A stretch of DNA of 64,000 nt from positions 62,001-126,000 of the forward strand of contig URJY01000002.1 of assembly GCA_900548275.1 (NCBI GenBank). Reading direction: 5' to 3'. Positions 7,895 through 16,440 of this stretch are shown here, piece by piece; position 1 is the first letter of the stretch; every line of letters starts with the position of its first letter. Origin of the DNA: an uncultured Opitutales bacterium (GTDB lineage: Bacteria; Verrucomicrobiota; Verrucomicrobiia; Opitutales; Intestinicryptomonadaceae). The position numbers and the translations under genes were made by a program. A model generated the notes under the pieces. It was not told where the DNA came from and ran no database searches. It saw only the letters and a program-made list of their open reading frames with translations.

Positions 7895-8945
7895 GCGAAT
7901 CTTCCTTCAGGCGCTTTAAAACATCCTTTGCCTCATCCATTTGAATCGCAAGGGACTTGCTCGTCTCGCCCAAAAATCTTTCAAATTCAACCGGATCTAT
8001 GGGAGTTACATATTTTCTCAATTGGTCGTGGAGAATATCCCTAAACGCCAAATCGCGACTCGCCATCTGCCTTCTCGCCGAATTTATAAGAGGTTTAAAC
8101 AACGGACGCGCGGCGATTTCATCGAATATGCGGTCCAGTTCCTGCGGCACAAGTTTTCTATGCTTCTCCGTATAGGCGTTTTTTAGGGCATTTGCAATTT
8201 CGGTTTCAAAAGCGGAAATGAGGTTCAAAATTTCGCCGTACATTGTTTCGCGAATCTTGTCCTTTTTTTTCAGTTTCAATATTGCCCTATATTCCTCGGC
8301 TTTTTCTGCAAAAATACACTGGTATATTTTGTTTGTGTATATCGCATATTTTATGTTGCCCAAATCCAAATAAAAATCCAAGGCGTCGGTAAATTCCTTT
8401 CTGTACGATTGGTTGTCGTAAAGGACATACAAAAATCCGTCAGCCCGCTGGTTTATATATTTCGGATTTCCGCCCCTGTTGGTTATGGTTTTTATAGTTA
8501 TATCGAGTATAATCCGCCTAAGAATTGCCGCTCGCGGACTGTCTTTTAGCAGCATTGCCATATTTAAAAACGCCCTAAAGTCGAAAATCGCCAATCTTGC
8601 GGACTTGTTTATGATCGCGAAATCTATTTCGTGATCATCCGAATCTTTTATTGCCGACTTCAATGCGTTTAATCTGGCGGATTCGATTAATTCGTATCCG
8701 TTAGCCCGCAATTCGTCCCCGTAACTTGCTATATAATTATCAATTGTCCTTGTAGTCACTTCGAAAAAAGAAGATACCTGCTCTTTCAAAAGAACGGATT
8801 TCCCTTCGAATTTTATGCATTTTAAGGCCGTTGCCTTCTCTATTTCCGAAATTGCATATTGGTTGTTTAAAATGTTTTGTCGTTGTACCAACGACTCCTT
8901 ATCTGTTAACTCCTTCGCCATTCTTATTTGATTCTTAATTGCCAT
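7887..8945 (-). CDS. RhuM-like/DNA-binding partner of the Doc toxin
   Basis: 352 residues, first gene of the cassette. The N-terminal half resembles proteins commonly encoded upstream of Fic/Doc toxins (RhuM-like, DNA-binding). It contains an HTH-like stretch (VSSFFEVTTRTIDNYIASYG) and a segment FDFRAFLNMAMLL followed by NPKYINQRADGFL. The C-terminal ~150 residues are helical and charged. It is probably the autorepressor and neutralising partner, but it is far larger than the usual Phd antitoxin, so a different activity is possible. The upstream region 8946-9060 is AT-rich and should carry the cassette promoter. Confidence 0.6.
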   Translation of the reverse strand: MAIKNQIRMAKELTDKESLVQRQNILNNQYAISEIEKATALKCIKFEGKSVLLKEQVSSFFEVTTRTIDNYIASYGDELRANGYELIESARLNALKSAIKDSDDHEIDFAIINKSARLAIFDFRAFLNMAMLLKDSPRAAILRRIILDITIKTITNRGGNPKYINQRADGFLYVLYDNQSYRKEFTDALDFYLDLGNIKYAIYTNKIYQCIFAEKAEEYRAILKLKKKDKIRETMYGEILNLISAFETEIANALKNAYTEKHRKLVPQELDRIFDEIAARPLFKPLINSARRQMASRDLAFRDILHDQLRKYVTPIDPVEFERFLGETSKSLAIQMDEAKDVLKRLKEDSHG

Positions 8946-9116
8946 TCTTGTTGTTCATATGCGAAATATCAAGCTTTTTAACAAACATGAAAAACGGCAA
9001 ACAATATGATATCTACAATAAAAATATATTGGTGGACAATTAATTCCGTTTCCTACTTTACATTTTTATCTTTACCCAGTTGTTTTTCACGTTTTCAAAA
9101 AACATTGTCGTTTTTT

Positions 9117-9123
9117 TTGACAA
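9117..9123 (+). promoter_or_regulatory. TTGACAA start-associated motif (FII-like)
   Basis: TTGACAA begins exactly 20 nt before the ATG at 9137, after a run of eight T residues. No SD is present. It marks the first phage gene after the toxin cassette. Confidence 0.6.
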
Positions 9124-9136
9124 AAAGCGCTTCCGT

Positions 9137-9448
9137 ATGAATTTTGCCGACGAAATAAAATCATCCGTGCGCGAGATCTTCTCCGAACTTTCCGAACCCG
9201 CCGTTTGGCGGGGAAGAACCGTGGACTGCATAGTTTCGCAGTGGCAAAACGGGCTCGATTTGGAATCGGGAGGTTTCGTCCCCGACGCGTCGTTTTCGGT
9301 GAAATTCGACGAAAGCGGACTCTGCGGCGAACTCCCCGAAATCGGCGACATAGTTTCAATCCGCGACGTCGAATACCGCATAACGCGCGTGTCGTCCCAA
9401 ACGGGACATGGACAAATCGAGGCTACGCTGGTATCCCGCGACAAATAA
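9137..9448 (+). CDS. Head-tail attachment protein (FII-like)
   Basis: 103 residues from the ATG at 9137; an in-frame TTG at 9080 was rejected because it reads through the motif region. The pattern of a small beta-barrel (GRTVDCIVSQW, then GELPEIGDIVSIRDVEYRITRV) is typical of phage head-tail joining proteins of the gpFII type. The gene order (capsid, FI position, then this gene, then Z- and U-like genes) supports that role. Its TAA overlaps the ATG of the next gene. Confidence 0.65.
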   Translation: MNFADEIKSSVREIFSELSEPAVWRGRTVDCIVSQWQNGLDLESGGFVPDASFSVKFDESGLCGELPEIGDIVSIRDVEYRITRVSSQTGHGQIEATLVSRDK

Positions 9449-10182
9449 TGAAAATAGACTTTAAAATCGATACGGAGGCTTTCGAGTCGGCGCTCGTCCG
9501 CTACAAGGTAGCCTGCGGGAGGGCTTGGAGTTTTGTTCTTCGCCAACAGACGCGGCTTGTCGCCGAAAAGCTGATGAAGTTTACCCCGCCGAAAAATCTC
9601 GGGACGGGGAAGAAACATGTCGCAGCCGACATAGGCAAGGTGTTCGCCGACTTGGGCAACGCCAAATGGAACGACAAGTCTTTGGACAAAATGTGGAAGG
9701 CGGGAAATTTCGAAGGGGTAAAAACCGCGCTTTCAAACCACCCCGACAGGGCGGCGTTTCCGATATTCAAGTATCGAAGAATACTCCCCTATCCCATTAA
9801 AAACATACACAGGGCAGCGATTTCGAAAAGCGGACGCGTTCCGAAAGGGTTCCAAACGGTATACGCCGTCGGCGGCAGAGGTACCCTCAAAAAATACATA
9901 TCCGAAATCCAGAAACACGTCGGAATTGCAAAGTCGGGCTGGCTTGCCGCCGTCCAAAAACTCGGCGGCAAAGCCCCGAATTTCGTCTCGCGTCACGGCT
10001 CCCGCTTCGGGAAGCTGGTCGACAGAAACAGCGGCGAAAACCCGCATTTAGACATAATAAACTCGGTATCCACGTTCCCGCGCGGGAATCTTCCGTACCG
10101 CATAATGAACCGCGCGGTAAATTCGCAGAGAATCGCAATGGAGAAAAACATCGAACGTATTTTAAGGGAGAAAAAACCGTGA
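9448..10182 (+). CDS. Minor tail protein in the Z position
   Basis: 244 residues, starting inside the stop of the previous gene (TAATG). The protein is basic, with segments such as RLVAEKLMKFTPPKN that resemble HK97-gp10/lambda gpZ-type tail completion proteins. It would help close the tail at its head-proximal end. Residues 50-220 are not otherwise recognised and make it longer than the usual ~150-190 residues. Confidence 0.55.
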   Translation: MKIDFKIDTEAFESALVRYKVACGRAWSFVLRQQTRLVAEKLMKFTPPKNLGTGKKHVAADIGKVFADLGNAKWNDKSLDKMWKAGNFEGVKTALSNHPDRAAFPIFKYRRILPYPIKNIHRAAISKSGRVPKGFQTVYAVGGRGTLKKYISEIQKHVGIAKSGWLAAVQKLGGKAPNFVSRHGSRFGKLVDRNSGENPHLDIINSVSTFPRGNLPYRIMNRAVNSQRIAMEKNIERILREKKP

Positions 10183-10574
10183 AGCTTGAAATCGAAAACG
10201 CGGTATTCGAATATCTGAAAAAGACTCTTAACCGCGACTTGTCGGCAATGCTCGTAAGGGGACATTCGACGACACTCCGCCCCGTGCCCTACATCGTCGT
10301 GGACTGTTCGGAACCCAAGCCGTTCGGGACGTTGTCGGCCGCCGACGGGCTGTTCGAGCTTGTCCTCGAAATCCGCATAGCCGATTCGGCGCACGACATC
10401 GACTACCGAATCCAGCAGAAGCGCGTAAACGCCGTCTTTAAGGCATTGGAAAACTTCGAATGTTCCGCGGACGGAATATCCGTTCTGTCGTTCGAATTCG
10501 AGCTCGATTCCGACGCAAGGGACGACGACAACATAGGCGACGTTCTGAAATACTCCGTAATCGCGCAGATTTGA
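10179..10574 (+). CDS. Tail terminator protein (gpU-like)
   Basis: 131 residues, the same length as lambda gpU. It uses a GTG start at 10179 that overlaps the previous stop (GTGA), with an AAGGGAG SD. Gene order matches lambda U. Such proteins cap the growing tail tube. The assignment rests on size, order and alpha/beta pattern (RPVPYIVVDC, then GLFELVLEIRIAD). Its TGA stop lies inside the TTGACAA motif of the next gene. Confidence 0.6.
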   Translation: MKLEIENAVFEYLKKTLNRDLSAMLVRGHSTTLRPVPYIVVDCSEPKPFGTLSAADGLFELVLEIRIADSAHDIDYRIQQKRVNAVFKALENFECSADGISVLSFEFELDSDARDDDNIGDVLKYSVIAQI

Positions 10575-10577
10575 CAA
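10571..10577 (+). promoter_or_regulatory. TTGACAA start-associated motif (tube-like)
   Basis: TTGACAA begins exactly 20 nt before the ATG at 10591 and contains the TGA stop of the preceding gene. No SD is present. Confidence 0.6.
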
Positions 10578-10590
10578 ATTCCCGTTCAAT

Positions 10591-10959
10591 ATGGCAAACA
10601 GGATATACAAATTCAGGGGGACGAAACAGCCCGTGTCGTTCGGAGTCGAGAAACTCGACGGCTACATAATAGAGGCTACGGAGGAAACGATAGAGGGAGA
10701 GGAACTGGAAATCGAGGACGAAGACTCGAATGTTGTCGCGCACTTTTCTGGTTTCGGGATAAGGTACAAGCGCACCGCAAGCCTCATTCCGCTCAAAGGC
10801 GCGGAGGCTCCCGTTCCGGGGGACTCTTTCAAAATAGGCGATACTTTCGAATTCATCGTAAAGTCGGTCAAAAAGTCTTCGGCGAAAAAGGACGTCGAAA
10901 AATGGAACATCGAGGGGACATACTATCCGGAAGTTCCGATGGAGCCGGTAGACCTATGA
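10591..10959 (+). CDS. Tail tube-like or small tail protein
   Basis: 122 residues in the position of the lambda V tail tube gene, but half its length. The protein is acidic and beta-rich (GVEKLDGYIIEATEE, then FGIRYKRTASLIPL), compatible with a single tube domain. No known motif was recognised. It overlaps the next gene by ATGA. Confidence 0.5.
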   Translation: MANRIYKFRGTKQPVSFGVEKLDGYIIEATEETIEGEELEIEDEDSNVVAHFSGFGIRYKRTASLIPLKGAEAPVPGDSFKIGDTFEFIVKSVKKSSAKKDVEKWNIEGTYYPEVPMEPVDL

Positions 10960-11516
10960 CGGAGTCGTTTTACGAAGCCTTCATCAACTGCCGGCACCGC
11001 GTTCTTGGGCGGAACCTGAAACCGTTTTCGCTCAGGCATTGCCTGTATTTGGAGGCGATAGGTTCCCCGTATATGGACGCAATAAACGGCAAGTCCGCCG
11101 AAATCACCCGTCGGGACCTGGAAATCGCCGTAACCGTATGTTCGGCGGAAGGCGACATATCGGAGGCGTTGCGGCGCATCGGGCATATCGGCAATCTTGC
11201 GATGAAGCTGCATTCCTTCAAACGGGCTTCCACCCGGTTTTTGTCGTACCTTTCGGACTACATTGCGCTTCCCGAACTTTGGGAAAACGGAAGCGAAACA
11301 GTAAACGCCCCGTGGATACTTTCGAGGGTTGTCCTGTTAATGTCGAAGACTTCGTTGGGAAGGAACGAAATCTGGGACATGCCGATAGGCGAAGTTTTCT
11401 GGTATTGCGCGGTGTTCGGTGAACAGGAAGGCGCGGTGCAGATACAATCCGACGCGGAACAAGCCGCGATAGAGGATGTGTTGAAAGCGAAAAATTATGG
11501 CAAATCTGCTGGTTAG
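10956..11516 (+). CDS. Tail assembly chaperone-like protein
   Basis: 186 residues from an ATG that overlaps the previous stop (ATGA). It occupies the place of the G/GT chaperones directly before the tape measure gene. The protein is helical (SLRHCLYLEAI, DISEALRRIGHIGNL). No frameshift site was identified, and the tape measure starts inside this gene 20 nt before its stop. Function is by synteny. Confidence 0.5.
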   Translation: MTESFYEAFINCRHRVLGRNLKPFSLRHCLYLEAIGSPYMDAINGKSAEITRRDLEIAVTVCSAEGDISEALRRIGHIGNLAMKLHSFKRASTRFLSYLSDYIALPELWENGSETVNAPWILSRVVLLMSKTSLGRNEIWDMPIGEVFWYCAVFGEQEGAVQIQSDAEQAAIEDVLKAKNYGKSAG

Positions 11517-12969
11517 AATCGGGCTAAATTCGGCGGGGTTTAAGACGGGGCTGGCGCAGTGCCGTATGGCGGCGGGGAATTTTAAAAAGTCCGTCGGCGG
11601 TATGTTTTCGGGAATCGGGTCGCAGATTCTCGGGGCGTTGGGCGTGTCGGCGGGCATTGCGGGGATTTCCGCGCTTACGCAAAAAACAATAGAATTCGGC
11701 GGACACGTCGAGGATATGGCAAACCAGCTGCGAATGGGCAAAAGCGAATTTCAGGCACTTGCCTACGCCGCAAAGCTTGCGGGCATTGAAGAGTCGAAGC
11801 TCGTTCAGACTCTGCAAACTCTCAACCAGCGCACGATTGACGCCTGCGACGGCAACGACACCTACCACGACGCCCTAAACCGCCTCGGCATAGACTTGAA
11901 GAATTTTGCCGACCAGTCTCCCGAAAAGCGTTTTGAAATGCTCGGCGTTGCCTTTAAAAATTCGGGGGAATCACTAACGGCGTTGAACGATATTTCGACG
12001 ATATTGGGACAAAAGACAGCCCCGCAGCTTTTGGAGGTTTTGGACAAGGTGGCGACGCAGGGAATGGAAAACATAACGCAGTCGGCAATCGAAGCGGGCA
12101 ACGTTATGGACGAGGAAACGCTTGCCGCTCTCGCCCGCGCGGGAGACGAAATCGACAAATGGCAAAACCGAATCATAGTCGGATTCGGAGGGTTTCTCGC
12201 CGATATGGCCTCCGCAATCGGGCGGCAAAAATGGGGGCTTTTGATTGGCATGAAGTTCGCCCAAGCAGGCGAATTCATCGAGGAGGCGTTGCGGGATATT
12301 TCAAACTACATACTCGCGGTGTTTTCGTCAGTGTTTAGATACATAAACGGCGCATTTTCGGGCTTTGTAGTTCCCGTTCGCAACGCCTTTGTGGGCTTTA
12401 TCGAAGCGGTAGGCGGCGCATTGGGAAAGTTTGTCGGAATGTTTTCCGACAGCTGGCAAAGCGCGATAAACGGCGCGCTTGACGGCTTGCGCGAACTAAA
12501 AGACGAGGCAAACCGCCTTTCCGCAAAAGACAAAAACAAGAGCTTCGGGCAGATTTTCGCAGAGGAAGTTTCCGACGCATCGGGCAGGAATAATTCGCGC
12601 AACCGCCAGAACTTGCTTACTTCAAAATCGGTTGATTGGTATAAGGAACAGCTAAAATACGTCGAACAAGCCCGCGATGCGGAGAAGCAGTTGGCGGTTT
12701 CGGCGGAAAATGCGCGCAAGGCAAAATATCGAAAAGCTGACGAATCTCCCGAAATCAAAAAGTCGGCAAAGGAGCGGAAGCTTGAAAAGTCGCTCTCAAA
12801 CCACAACGACTCGTCGCTTGCGAAAATCGGCGGAGGCGGACTTCTCGCCGCCCGCTACGACATCATCGCAAAACAGCTCTCGGAATCCAAACGCCAGTCG
12901 AAACTGCTCCAAAAGATAGCAGAAAACACCGAACGCCAGTCGGGCAAATCGGAGCTGCTAATGAAGTGA
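11497..12969 (+). CDS. Tail tape measure protein
   Basis: 490 residues, starting inside the chaperone gene. The N-terminus (LVRIGLNSAGFKTGLAQ) is the typical tape-measure opening. A hydrophobic stretch follows (FSGIGSQILGALGVSAGIAGISAL), then long helices, a membrane-like segment near 265-315 and a charged coiled C-terminus. Tape measure proteins set tail length. At 490 residues this predicts a short siphovirus tail, since lambda gpH is about 850. It is followed at 8 nt by the convergent SUFU-like gene. Confidence 0.8.
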   Translation: MANLLVRIGLNSAGFKTGLAQCRMAAGNFKKSVGGMFSGIGSQILGALGVSAGIAGISALTQKTIEFGGHVEDMANQLRMGKSEFQALAYAAKLAGIEESKLVQTLQTLNQRTIDACDGNDTYHDALNRLGIDLKNFADQSPEKRFEMLGVAFKNSGESLTALNDISTILGQKTAPQLLEVLDKVATQGMENITQSAIEAGNVMDEETLAALARAGDEIDKWQNRIIVGFGGFLADMASAIGRQKWGLLIGMKFAQAGEFIEEALRDISNYILAVFSSVFRYINGAFSGFVVPVRNAFVGFIEAVGGALGKFVGMFSDSWQSAINGALDGLRELKDEANRLSAKDKNKSFGQIFAEEVSDASGRNNSRNRQNLLTSKSVDWYKEQLKYVEQARDAEKQLAVSAENARKAKYRKADESPEIKKSAKERKLEKSLSNHNDSSLAKIGGGGLLAARYDIIAKQLSESKRQSKLLQKIAENTERQSGKSELLMK

Positions 12970-12977
12970 TTTCGGCT

Positions 12978-13610
12978 TCAAAGCGTTGTAAACGGCTTCG
13001 ACGAAATAACTTTGTAATCGTCATTGTGCGTATAGAATTGCTCCATCAGCCAGTATATGCCGTTTGTTTTGCGCCTTAGTTTGCCCGAAAGCTGTTCACG
13101 CGTTATCGGCATAACCTGAAAAATAGATATGAATTTGTGCTTTGAAATATAGCACTTTACTACGCTCGGAGACTTGAAAACTTCGGGCAACAAGAGAACC
13201 GTTCCGCAATACTTTCCCTGTATTTTCATATCTATCGAGTCCGAAACGGTGAGGTTTTCTTTCGAGTTGAATGCGTATTGCGCCGTCGCCCAAAGCAGAC
13301 TGTTTAGACTAAGCCAATCTTTTGAAGATTCCTTGATTTCCACTTCGGGCGAAACGAGCATCATGTATTCGTTGCGCCTATTTGCCTTTCGTCCCCAACC
13401 GATTTCGCGTTCGGGCATAAGGTAGTCGCTCGCGCCTATCGTGCACAATTTCCAAAACGGCATTTTCGTTGTCGGGCGGAAGACATAAGTGGTTATTGGC
13501 TTCAACCCTTCGGGCAATAGAGATTTCTTTAATTGCAGGCTGAACGTAGGCGTTTGTTGGAAAATACCCGTGTAGTGGTCGTATAGCTTTTGATGTTTTA
13601 AACTCTTCAT
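12978..13610 (-). CDS. SUFU-like (suppressor of fused domain) protein, cargo
   Basis: 210 residues on the strand opposite the tail genes, squeezed between the tape measure (8 nt away) and the next tail gene (57 nt). The pattern PFWKLCTIGASDYLMPE followed by RRNEYMMLVSPEVEI, with a later LLWATAQYAFNSK, resembles bacterial SUFU-domain proteins, a family best known as immunity proteins of polymorphic toxin systems. No toxin gene lies beside it, so it could be a stand-alone immunity or anti-defence moron. Composition is AT-richer than its neighbours. Assignment is moderate. Confidence 0.5.
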   Translation of the reverse strand: MKSLKHQKLYDHYTGIFQQTPTFSLQLKKSLLPEGLKPITTYVFRPTTKMPFWKLCTIGASDYLMPEREIGWGRKANRRNEYMMLVSPEVEIKESSKDWLSLNSLLWATAQYAFNSKENLTVSDSIDMKIQGKYCGTVLLLPEVFKSPSVVKCYISKHKFISIFQVMPITREQLSGKLRRKTNGIYWLMEQFYTHNDDYKVISSKPFTTL

Positions 13611-13646
13611 TTGAATTTGTAAATATACCTATCATTTCCCGATTTT

Positions 13647-13653
13647 TTGACAA
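13647..13653 (+). promoter_or_regulatory. TTGACAA start-associated motif (tail protein)
   Basis: TTGACAA begins 21 nt before the ATG at 13668, after a T-run. No SD is present. It marks the first phage gene after the SUFU-like cassette. Confidence 0.6.
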
Positions 13654-13667
13654 GCCGAATTCTTTAC

Positions 13668-14357
13668 ATGCGGGTAAGAATGCAGAACGGCGAGGTATGT
13701 TTTTTGCGGGATTCTGGCGAGCGGGTTGTTTCGGCTGATTCGGTCGCGACGTGTTCAGCCACTTGGTTTTGCTATCCGTATTCTGCGGCGCTTGCGCATT
13801 GCCCGATTGTAAACAAGTCTCCGCACCCGATTTGGTCGGACTTGTACTGCAAGTCGGTAGGCATTAAACGCCACGGCGAAGGCGCGATAATCACCGCCCA
13901 ATACGAGGGTTCGGAATTCGTCTGGGATTCGGACAAAGATTCCTCCGAAAACACCGTCGAAGTCTCCTGCACAATGCGCGAAGAGCCGATAGAAAGCCAC
14001 CCCGATTTCGAGCGGTGGGCGGGAAGTCCCGACAAGCCCAACTGCGGAATATTCGACGACGACGGCAAATTCGTCGGCTGGAATTCCAAAACACAGGGCG
14101 GCAAAATAATGGCGGGTGTTAAAAGCTACCTCGTGCCGTCGTATTCGGCGGCGGTAGGCTACATTTCAAGGGGAATTCCGAGCCTCGGGGGAATCGGCTC
14201 AATCGGCGGCGGCAGCGGACTGCCCGCAGTCGGCGGAAACCGCCAGTGGATGTGCACGGGAATTTCCTACAACAAAATGGCGGACGGCAAATACAAAGTA
14301 TCCATCACCTACCTTTTGAGCGGTCCGAACGGCTGGAATAAATACATATACAAATAA
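13668..14357 (+). CDS. Phage tail protein, family not recognised
   Basis: 229 residues from ATG at 13668, chosen because the TTGACAA motif lies 21 nt upstream. The protein mixes aromatic and cysteine residues ([24 protein letters not shown]) and carries a glycine-rich loop near 175-195 ([17 protein letters not shown]). It lies between tape measure and fibre, where distal tail or baseplate hub proteins are encoded. No domain was recognised. It is followed at 2 nt by the collagen-like fibre. Confidence 0.6.
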   Translation: MRVRMQNGEVCFLRDSGERVVSADSVATCSATWFCYPYSAALAHCPIVNKSPHPIWSDLYCKSVGIKRHGEGAIITAQYEGSEFVWDSDKDSSENTVEVSCTMREEPIESHPDFERWAGSPDKPNCGIFDDDGKFVGWNSKTQGGKIMAGVKSYLVPSYSAAVGYISRGIPSLGGIGSIGGGSGLPAVGGNRQWMCTGISYNKMADGKYKVSITYLLSGPNGWNKYIYK

Positions 14358-14359
14358 AA

Positions 14360-16102
14360 ATGCTAAATGACATCGGAAACCAGAAACTGCCGCGATTCCG
14401 CGCGGGGCTGCCGCTCTTGGAACAGGTAACGGCGGAACGACTCAACGACATCTGCGCGATGATAGAGGCGTTGCGCCTGCAAAACGGCGCGGGATACACA
14501 ATGAACAGAAGCGCGGGCGGAACTACGCTTACGATTTTGGATACGCTGATAACGAAAAATTCCAAGGCGTGGCGAATTTCCTTCGGCGACGAATTTTCCG
14601 AAATGGGAAAGTCGATGCTCGCAGTCTACACAGCAAAAGACACCGAGGAATTGCCCGACATTAAGTTCCCCGATTCTGCGACAATCCGCTCGGCTATCGA
14701 AAACGCCTTCAAAACTTTCCAGAAAACGCCCAAAAGCGGCGATGTCATCTGGAACGAAAACGACGGATTACGCTATTTGATTTTCTCCGAAAAGATTTTG
14801 AAAGACTGCGGCGGCGCGGTCGAAAAGGATTTTTACAGCATAAAGTTTTCTGTCGGCGAAAAGGAAAACGCAAAAACTTTCTACGCGCTTTACGTCGGCG
14901 AACACCCGCAACAGCCTGCGGGCAGAACGCCGAGCCAGCCTATTGCAGGCCCTGCGGGCAGAGACGGGAAAGACGGGAAAGACGGCGACAAGGGAGAAAA
15001 AGGCGACAAGGGCGATAAGGGGGACAAGGGAGACCGAGGCGAAAAAGGAGAGAAAGGAGAAACGGGAGATAAAATCGTAGAAAAGATTGTCGATAGCGGC
15101 GCGTATGACGACACCGAAATCCGCAACGAGCTTGCAAACCTAAAAGCCCTCTGGGACGAGCACAACGCGCTAATCGCCGAACTCAACACCCTCACAAACG
15201 ACGAACTCTACAAACGCCAACAGCTCGAAAAACGCGTCGACGAAATCGAGTCGCAAATAAAGGCGATTGTGGAATCGCTTAAAGCCCTCGCCGATAGTGA
15301 TGAGACTATAAAGGCGCAGATTTCGCAGCTGTGGGCTGCAATCAACAACCTGCCCAAGGGCGAAAAAGGAGACCAAGGCCCGATTGGTCCGCAAGGGCCT
15401 CAGGGAATTCAGGGGGAGCGCGGAGAGAAAGGCGAAAAAGGCGATACCGGACCGATGGGGCCGCAAGGTCCTGCGGGAGGAGGCGGCGGAACTCAAGGTC
15501 CGCAGGGCCCGAAAGGCGACAAGGGAGACAAAGGCGATAAGGGCGACACGGGCGCGCAAGGTCCGATGGGGCCTCAGGGACCTCGCGGCGAAAAGGGAGA
15601 TTCCGCCGACACTTCCGCGCTTGCTTCGGCCGTCGCCTCCCTCGAATCGCGAATGGGCAACATCGAAAACAGAATGTCCTCCGCAGAGTCGATTATGGCG
15701 AGTATGCGCCAGAACGTCGACTATGTGAAGCGCACGATTGATTCCGCCGTGAACGTAGCCGTGATGGACGCAAACGGCAATCTCGCAACCCTCAAAGTTT
15801 TGCAGCACATCGACGGCGGAAACATTATGACCGACATTTACTATTTCGACCCGTCCACCAATATGATGAGCAAAACGCAGGTGTTTTCGACGGGTTCAAG
15901 GCAGGTCGATACGGGCTGGAAGCCGACGAATATCCAGTTTGTTCTGCCCACTGGTGAAAGCGCGGAAATCACGATTCTTGCCGACAAAAACACGCTCACC
16001 AATTTGGGAGCGGCGTTCTATTCCGAACCCTGCGAGGTCTGCGACGGCGGCTCTTCCACCGTAAAATACTTCCTTGTGAAGTCGGGGGAAGGCGGCGAAT
16101 GA
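14360..16102 (+). CDS. Collagen-like tail fibre protein
   Basis: 580 residues. Two blocks of Gly-X-Y triplets are obvious, at about residues 197-238 (mainly [10 protein letters not shown]) and 333-414 (GPQGPQG and GDKGDKG, with a GGGGG interruption). A helical spacer with heptads links them (residues ~240-330), and a coiled segment near 425-460 leads into a C-terminal globular domain. Collagen-like triple helices are common shafts of phage fibres and imply a trimer. The N-terminal 190 residues would attach to the tail tip and the C-terminus would bind the receptor. It overlaps the next gene (ATGA). Confidence 0.85.
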   Translation: MLNDIGNQKLPRFRAGLPLLEQVTAERLNDICAMIEALRLQNGAGYTMNRSAGGTTLTILDTLITKNSKAWRISFGDEFSEMGKSMLAVYTAKDTEELPDIKFPDSATIRSAIENAFKTFQKTPKSGDVIWNENDGLRYLIFSEKILKDCGGAVEKDFYSIKFSVGEKENAKTFYALYVGEHPQQPAGRTPSQPIAGPAGRDGKDGKDGDKGEKGDKGDKGDKGDRGEKGEKGETGDKIVEKIVDSGAYDDTEIRNELANLKALWDEHNALIAELNTLTNDELYKRQQLEKRVDEIESQIKAIVESLKALADSDETIKAQISQLWAAINNLPKGEKGDQGPIGPQGPQGIQGERGEKGEKGDTGPMGPQGPAGGGGGTQGPQGPKGDKGDKGDKGDTGAQGPMGPQGPRGEKGDSADTSALASAVASLESRMGNIENRMSSAESIMASMRQNVDYVKRTIDSAVNVAVMDANGNLATLKVLQHIDGGNIMTDIYYFDPSTNMMSKTQVFSTGSRQVDTGWKPTNIQFVLPTGESAEITILADKNTLTNLGAAFYSEPCEVCDGGSSTVKYFLVKSGEGGE

Positions 16103-16437
16103 TTCGGCTTAAATCCAAATGCTCCGACGACTGTTCGCAGTGCGAGCCGAGCGTTATAGCGAGCTACACCACAAACGGCGACAACCCGACGTGGGATTTG
16201 ACGCCGTATCAGGGCGACGGCGTCGGCAAGCCCAACGTGCTTTGGCGTTTGTATGAGCTAAGCGGCGGTGTTGAATACAATCGCGGGCGCATCGACGAAA
16301 ACGGCAAACTTGAAGGATTGCCGAGCCAATTTAAATCCAACTATACCTACGACGGCTATATGGAGCTTCAACAGGGTTGCCCCGATGTCTGTTGCGACGA
16401 CCTCTGGTGTGGCAACATCAAATGGCCCGAAAGTTAA
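16099..16437 (+). CDS. Small tail-tip protein, unknown
   Basis: 112 residues, coupled to the fibre gene by ATGA overlap. Cysteines are unusually frequent and paired (KCSDDCSQC near the start, [12 protein letters not shown] near the end), suggesting metal binding or disulphides. No family was recognised. Its place between the fibre and a zinc-ribbon protein suggests a tail-tip or fibre accessory role. Confidence 0.6.
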   Translation: MIRLKSKCSDDCSQCEPSVIASYTTNGDNPTWDLTPYQGDGVGKPNVLWRLYELSGGVEYNRGRIDENGKLEGLPSQFKSNYTYDGYMELQQGCPDVCCDDLWCGNIKWPES

Positions 16438-16440
16438 TTT

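Noticed and set aside
1022..13653. TTGACAA copies as ordinary sigma-70 -35 boxes
   Set aside because: With 16-18 bp spacing the -10 box would fall at or after the start codon and no TATAAT-like sequence stands there; leaderless initiation does not fit either.
14944..15600. Gly-rich repeats as a CRISPR or DNA repeat array
   Set aside because: The periodicity is 9 nt and follows Gly-X-Y codons in one long frame; there are no spacers.
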